A stretch of 7,460 nucleotides of DNA. Source: JAJZQD01 sp021847735 (lineage in GTDB: Bacteria > Bacillota > Thermincolia > Thermincolales > UBA2595). The stretch is from positions 1 to 7,460 of the forward strand of contig DAHVYW010000069.1 of assembly GCA_027324025.1 (NCBI GenBank). The letters run 5' to 3'. Below, piece after piece: positions 5,436 through 7,460 of this stretch. Positions within the stretch are counted from its first letter, which is position 1. The number at the start of each line of letters is the position of its first letter. The position numbers and the translations under genes are program-made. The notes below the pieces were generated by a model, which was not told the origin of the DNA, did not search any database, and saw only the letters and a program-made list of their open reading frames with translations.

Positions 5436-6200
5436 CTACTTCAGCTTTTTTCCCTCAGGGACCCAAGACCAGTATTTTTTGGGGAGGTGTTTTCTGGCCA
5501 GCTCCGGGTTTCTTCTTCCTTCTATCGATTGGGAGTCGTAGTATGCTTCCCAGAGTTCGGTAAAGCCGTCTTCCGGCAGTGAAAAAGGCAGGCTAAAAAC
5601 GTCCGTGATTGCCATAGCTCCGTTCTCAAAATGATAAGCGCTGTTTCCGACAATTAGGTAAACCGCCTGTTTTGGGTGACGCCGGGTGAAATACCGGACA
5701 ACTATATCAGCGATGTCATTTTCAAATTCGGCCCGGCCAACCATAATTGGGCCGGAAACCCCGTCTACAGGTATAAGCCTCACAAAACCATAGGCCCTTT
5801 GAATTTCCACACAGACTCTCCTGGCCCTGTTGAACATGTTCCTGGCCTCCCTGGAAACCCTGCTTAGGACGAAATTAGGACCGCGCTCCAGGGCCTGCCC
5901 AATCACCGTGAAAATGAGCTGATACCTGTCCTTGGCGTTGTAACGTGCGGCATAAAAAGCGGCAGAAGAAAGCTGCCGGCTTTGCGTGCTGCCTAGCCAG
6001 ACCAGCGGCCCAAACGCGGATTCGTACCTACCAAGAACTGTCTGCAGGCTGAGACTATCGCAGTCAATAGTTTCATCAAGACAACCCGCCAGAAGTGTGG
6101 TGGCCAGTTCATCCTTGTGGATGCAGGTACCTCTATGCAGCCTGGACAGCATGGCAGCTTTAAGAAAGGAAGAAGGGGTGGCTATGTGCAGGATGATCAA
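5436..6200 (-). CDS. DUF4130/TIGR03915-like protein, partner of the radical SAM gene
   Basis: This 254-residue protein (from the TTG at 6200) has a clear C-terminal DUF4130 half. It includes FENDIADIVVRYFTRRHP, ELWEAYYDSQSIEGRRNPEL and HLPKKYWSWVPE (about 159-249), the signature of the family called 'probable DNA metabolism protein'. The N-terminal half is more divergent, but IILHIATPSSFLKAAML fits the family's usual opening. The frame stays open to a TTG at 6233. I prefer 6200 because GGAG lies 8 nt upstream and the family start aligns there. It overlaps the end of the radical SAM gene by 41 bp, so translation is probably coupled. Some relatives are fused to a uracil-DNA-glycosylase-like domain; none is present here. 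The biochemical activity is unknown to me. A role in DNA repair or modification is inferred from the partner and the SOS promoter. Confidence 0.8.
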   Translation of the reverse strand: MIILHIATPSSFLKAAMLSRLHRGTCIHKDELATTLLAGCLDETIDCDSLSLQTVLGRYESAFGPLVWLGSTQSRQLSSAAFYAARYNAKDRYQLIFTVIGQALERGPNFVLSRVSREARNMFNRARRVCVEIQRAYGFVRLIPVDGVSGPIMVGRAEFENDIADIVVRYFTRRHPKQAVYLIVGNSAYHFENGAMAITDVFSLPFSLPEDGFTELWEAYYDSQSIEGRRNPELARKHLPKKYWSWVPEGKKLK

Positions 6201-7356
6201 CTGAATCACTCCAGAGTGCAAGCTGTTGGACAAATTTATAAGAGGCCCTGTGCCTCCCGTTAACCTGAATAAAAGGAGATGCCTTTTTAATCACGACGCC
6301 TATATTTTTGAGCTCATCCAAACTGTTCAGGTGAAAACTTCGCCTGGCGTCAATGATGCGTCTGGCCGAAGTCGGGCCTATCCCTGGCACACGCAGCAAA
6401 TCCCTTAGAGAGGCTTTGTTTATTTCCATAGGAAAGAGGTGTAAATTATTTATCGCATAATTCATCTTTGGATCCAAATCCAGTGACAAATTACCTTCAC
6501 TATTGAAACAAATTTCTTCAAGGCTGAAACCATACTGGCGCATGAGAAAATCACTCTGATAGAGGCGGTGCTCCCTCAAAACAGGGGCAGGGGCGGACCT
6601 TTCCAAAGGCGTGCCTGGGACAGGTTGGAAAGCGCTGAAATAAACCCTCCGCAGACCAACACCTGTATAAAGCCTAGTGCTTGTTTGCAAAATTTCGGCA
6701 TCAGTTTCGTCTGCCGCCCCGACAATAAACTGTGTAGTTTGGCCGGCCGGCAGGTGGCCTTCCCGGTTTAGCCGGTCAACCCATTTCATACGGCCGATTA
6801 TTTCTTCTTCAAAATTTTTTAGCCTGCTTAACTTTTGCAGACGTTCTGCGGTGGGGGCTTCAATATTCACAGAAACCCTGGAAGCAAGCAGGGCGGCCCG
6901 TTCAATATATTCAAATTTGGCTCCGGGTAAAATTTTTAGATGGATATAACCTTTATACCTGTATTTGAGGCGAAGAATTTCAATGGTCTTAAGCATCTGT
7001 TCCATCGTCCGCGACGGGCTGTGGCAGATTCCTGAACTAAGGAACAGTCCTTCCACGTAGTTTCGCCGGTGAAACTCCAGGAACAGACCGGCCAATTCCT
7101 CGGGTGTAAAGCTTGTCCGGGGAATATCGCGTTGTACCCGGTTAGGGCAGTAAGAGCAGTCTTTTTGACACATGTTTGTCTGCAGGACCTTGAACAGGGA
7201 AACACACCTGCCGTCAGGCAAAAAACTGTGGCATACTCCACTGCCTGGAGGGGTAAAGGCGGCCCGCGAGTGATTTCCCGGCCCGCAGCCGGAGGCCGCA
7301 CAAACATCATATTTTGCTGCTGCACCCAGGATTTTAAGCTTTTCAAGGGTTTCCAT
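6160..7356 (-). CDS. Radical SAM protein with HhH tail (TIGR03916-like), putative DNA repair/modification
   Basis: This 398-residue protein has a radical SAM core carrying the 4Fe-4S motif CxxxCxxC at C63/C67/C70 (NMCQKDCSYCPNR). It should cleave S-adenosylmethionine reductively to start radical chemistry. The start KLKILGAAAKYDVCAASG, then GVCHSFLPDGRCVSLFKVLQTN and RNYVEGLFLSSGI, match the family named putative DNA modification/repair radical SAM protein. Extra cysteines (C19, C24, C42, C51, C111) might bind a further cluster, which is inference. Near the C-terminus INKASLRDLLRVPGIGPTSARRIIDARR (312-339) is a helix-hairpin-helix DNA-binding motif, so the substrate is probably DNA. The start ATG has GGAGG 7 nt upstream. 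It is the first gene of a two-gene operon with the DUF4130 protein and is driven by a LexA-box promoter. No reaction has been established for this family to my knowledge. Confidence 0.88.
   Translation of the reverse strand: METLEKLKILGAAAKYDVCAASGCGPGNHSRAAFTPPGSGVCHSFLPDGRCVSLFKVLQTNMCQKDCSYCPNRVQRDIPRTSFTPEELAGLFLEFHRRNYVEGLFLSSGICHSPSRTMEQMLKTIEILRLKYRYKGYIHLKILPGAKFEYIERAALLASRVSVNIEAPTAERLQKLSRLKNFEEEIIGRMKWVDRLNREGHLPAGQTTQFIVGAADETDAEILQTSTRLYTGVGLRRVYFSAFQPVPGTPLERSAPAPVLREHRLYQSDFLMRQYGFSLEEICFNSEGNLSLDLDPKMNYAINNLHLFPMEINKASLRDLLRVPGIGPTSARRIIDARRSFHLNSLDELKNIGVVIKKASPFIQVNGRHRASYKFVQQLALWSDSVDHPAHSHPFFLS
6209..6212 (-). promoter_or_regulatory. SD that decides the start of the DUF4130 gene
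   Basis: GGAG on the minus strand lies 8 nt before the TTG at 6200, inside the 3' end of the radical SAM gene. The alternatives are worse: TTG at 6233 would give an N-terminal extension outside the family pattern, and ATG at 6152 has no SD and would remove a conserved-looking stretch. Confidence 0.5.
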
Positions 7357-7385
7357 ACCAACACCTCCGGGGTTCCTTCAGTACA

Positions 7386-7414
7386 ATTATACCGAACATA
7401 AGTTCGGGAGTCAA
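7386..7414 (-). promoter_or_regulatory. Sigma-A promoter of the radical SAM operon
   Basis: The minus strand has -35 TTGACT (7414-7409), a spacer of exactly 17 bp, and -10 TATAAT (7391-7386). This is a near-consensus vegetative promoter. The -10 lies 29 bp upstream of the ATG at 7356, with a strong SD between. It should be powerful when not repressed, which fits control by the operator in its spacer. Confidence 0.85.
7392..7407. promoter_or_regulatory. LexA (DinR) SOS operator inside the promoter spacer
   Basis: CCGAAC-N4-GTTCGG is a perfect 6+6 bp inverted repeat. It contains the Gram-positive LexA core GAAC-N4-GTTC and its outer C/G pair (CGAAC....GTTCG, 7393-7406). It lies wholly between the -35 and -10 boxes, where bound LexA would block RNA polymerase. 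Cleavage of LexA after DNA damage should then release the radical SAM/DUF4130 operon. No other exact GAAC-N4-GTTC was noticed elsewhere in the window. Confidence 0.85.
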
Positions 7415-7460
7415 GGGTACAGGAAAAATGTGGGCTTTTTAAAATGGAATATAATTTGAA

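Noticed and set aside
5832..5845. GAAC..GTTC inside the DUF4130 gene as a second LexA box
   Set aside because: The half-sites are 2 bp apart rather than 4, and the site is within coding sequence away from any promoter.
7069..7401. A 110-codon plus-strand open frame over the radical SAM start
   Set aside because: It is antisense to the conserved CxxxCxxC region, runs across the promoter and LexA box, and has no SD.

Overview
The window reads as chromosomal DNA of a Gram-positive anaerobe of the Clostridia, most likely a Desulfotomaculum/Pelotomaculum-like member of the Peptococcaceae. This is inference from protein flavour, strong Shine-Dalgarno (SD) sites, frequent TTG starts, a Gram-positive lipobox lipoprotein, a 3D-domain cell-wall protein and a Bacillus-type LexA box. 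There are no rRNA or tRNA genes, no CRISPR array and no intact transposase. Seven complete protein genes and one 3' gene fragment account for almost all of the DNA.

Left part (1-2600). The tail of a plus-strand gene (2-151) ends at a strong hairpin terminator that it shares with a convergent minus-strand alpha-glucan phosphorylase (216-1925). The phosphorylase leader is unusual: a good SD lies about 50 nt before the start codon, with a 14-bp hairpin exactly between them. Upstream is a minus-strand gene for a small zinc-ribbon protein with a C-terminal membrane anchor (2147-2563). It has its own terminator and a recognisable -10 box.

Middle (2600-5270). A minus-strand SurA/PrsA-like lipoprotein without a catalytic domain (2849-3397) is divergent from a plus-strand pair: an M24 (Xaa-Pro type) metallopeptidase (3543-4730) and, 24 bp later, a membrane-anchored 3D-domain protein of probable cell-wall function (4755-5267). 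Between the lipoprotein and the zinc-ribbon gene lie about 285 bp of noncoding DNA holding a palindrome and a tandem direct repeat.

Right part (5267-7460). A 161-bp MITE-like element with 16-17 bp terminal inverted repeats sits between the 3D gene and a convergent two-gene operon, and its first base completes the 3D gene's stop codon. The operon, read right to left, encodes a radical SAM protein with a helix-hairpin-helix tail (TIGR03916-like) and a DUF4130/TIGR03915-like partner. The pair belongs to a poorly characterised, presumed DNA repair or modification system. Its promoter is near consensus (TTGACT-17-TATAAT), and a perfect GAAC-N4-GTTC LexA/SOS box fills the spacer, so the operon is very probably induced by DNA damage. 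This is the most informative signal in the window, because it ties a little-known enzyme pair to the SOS response.
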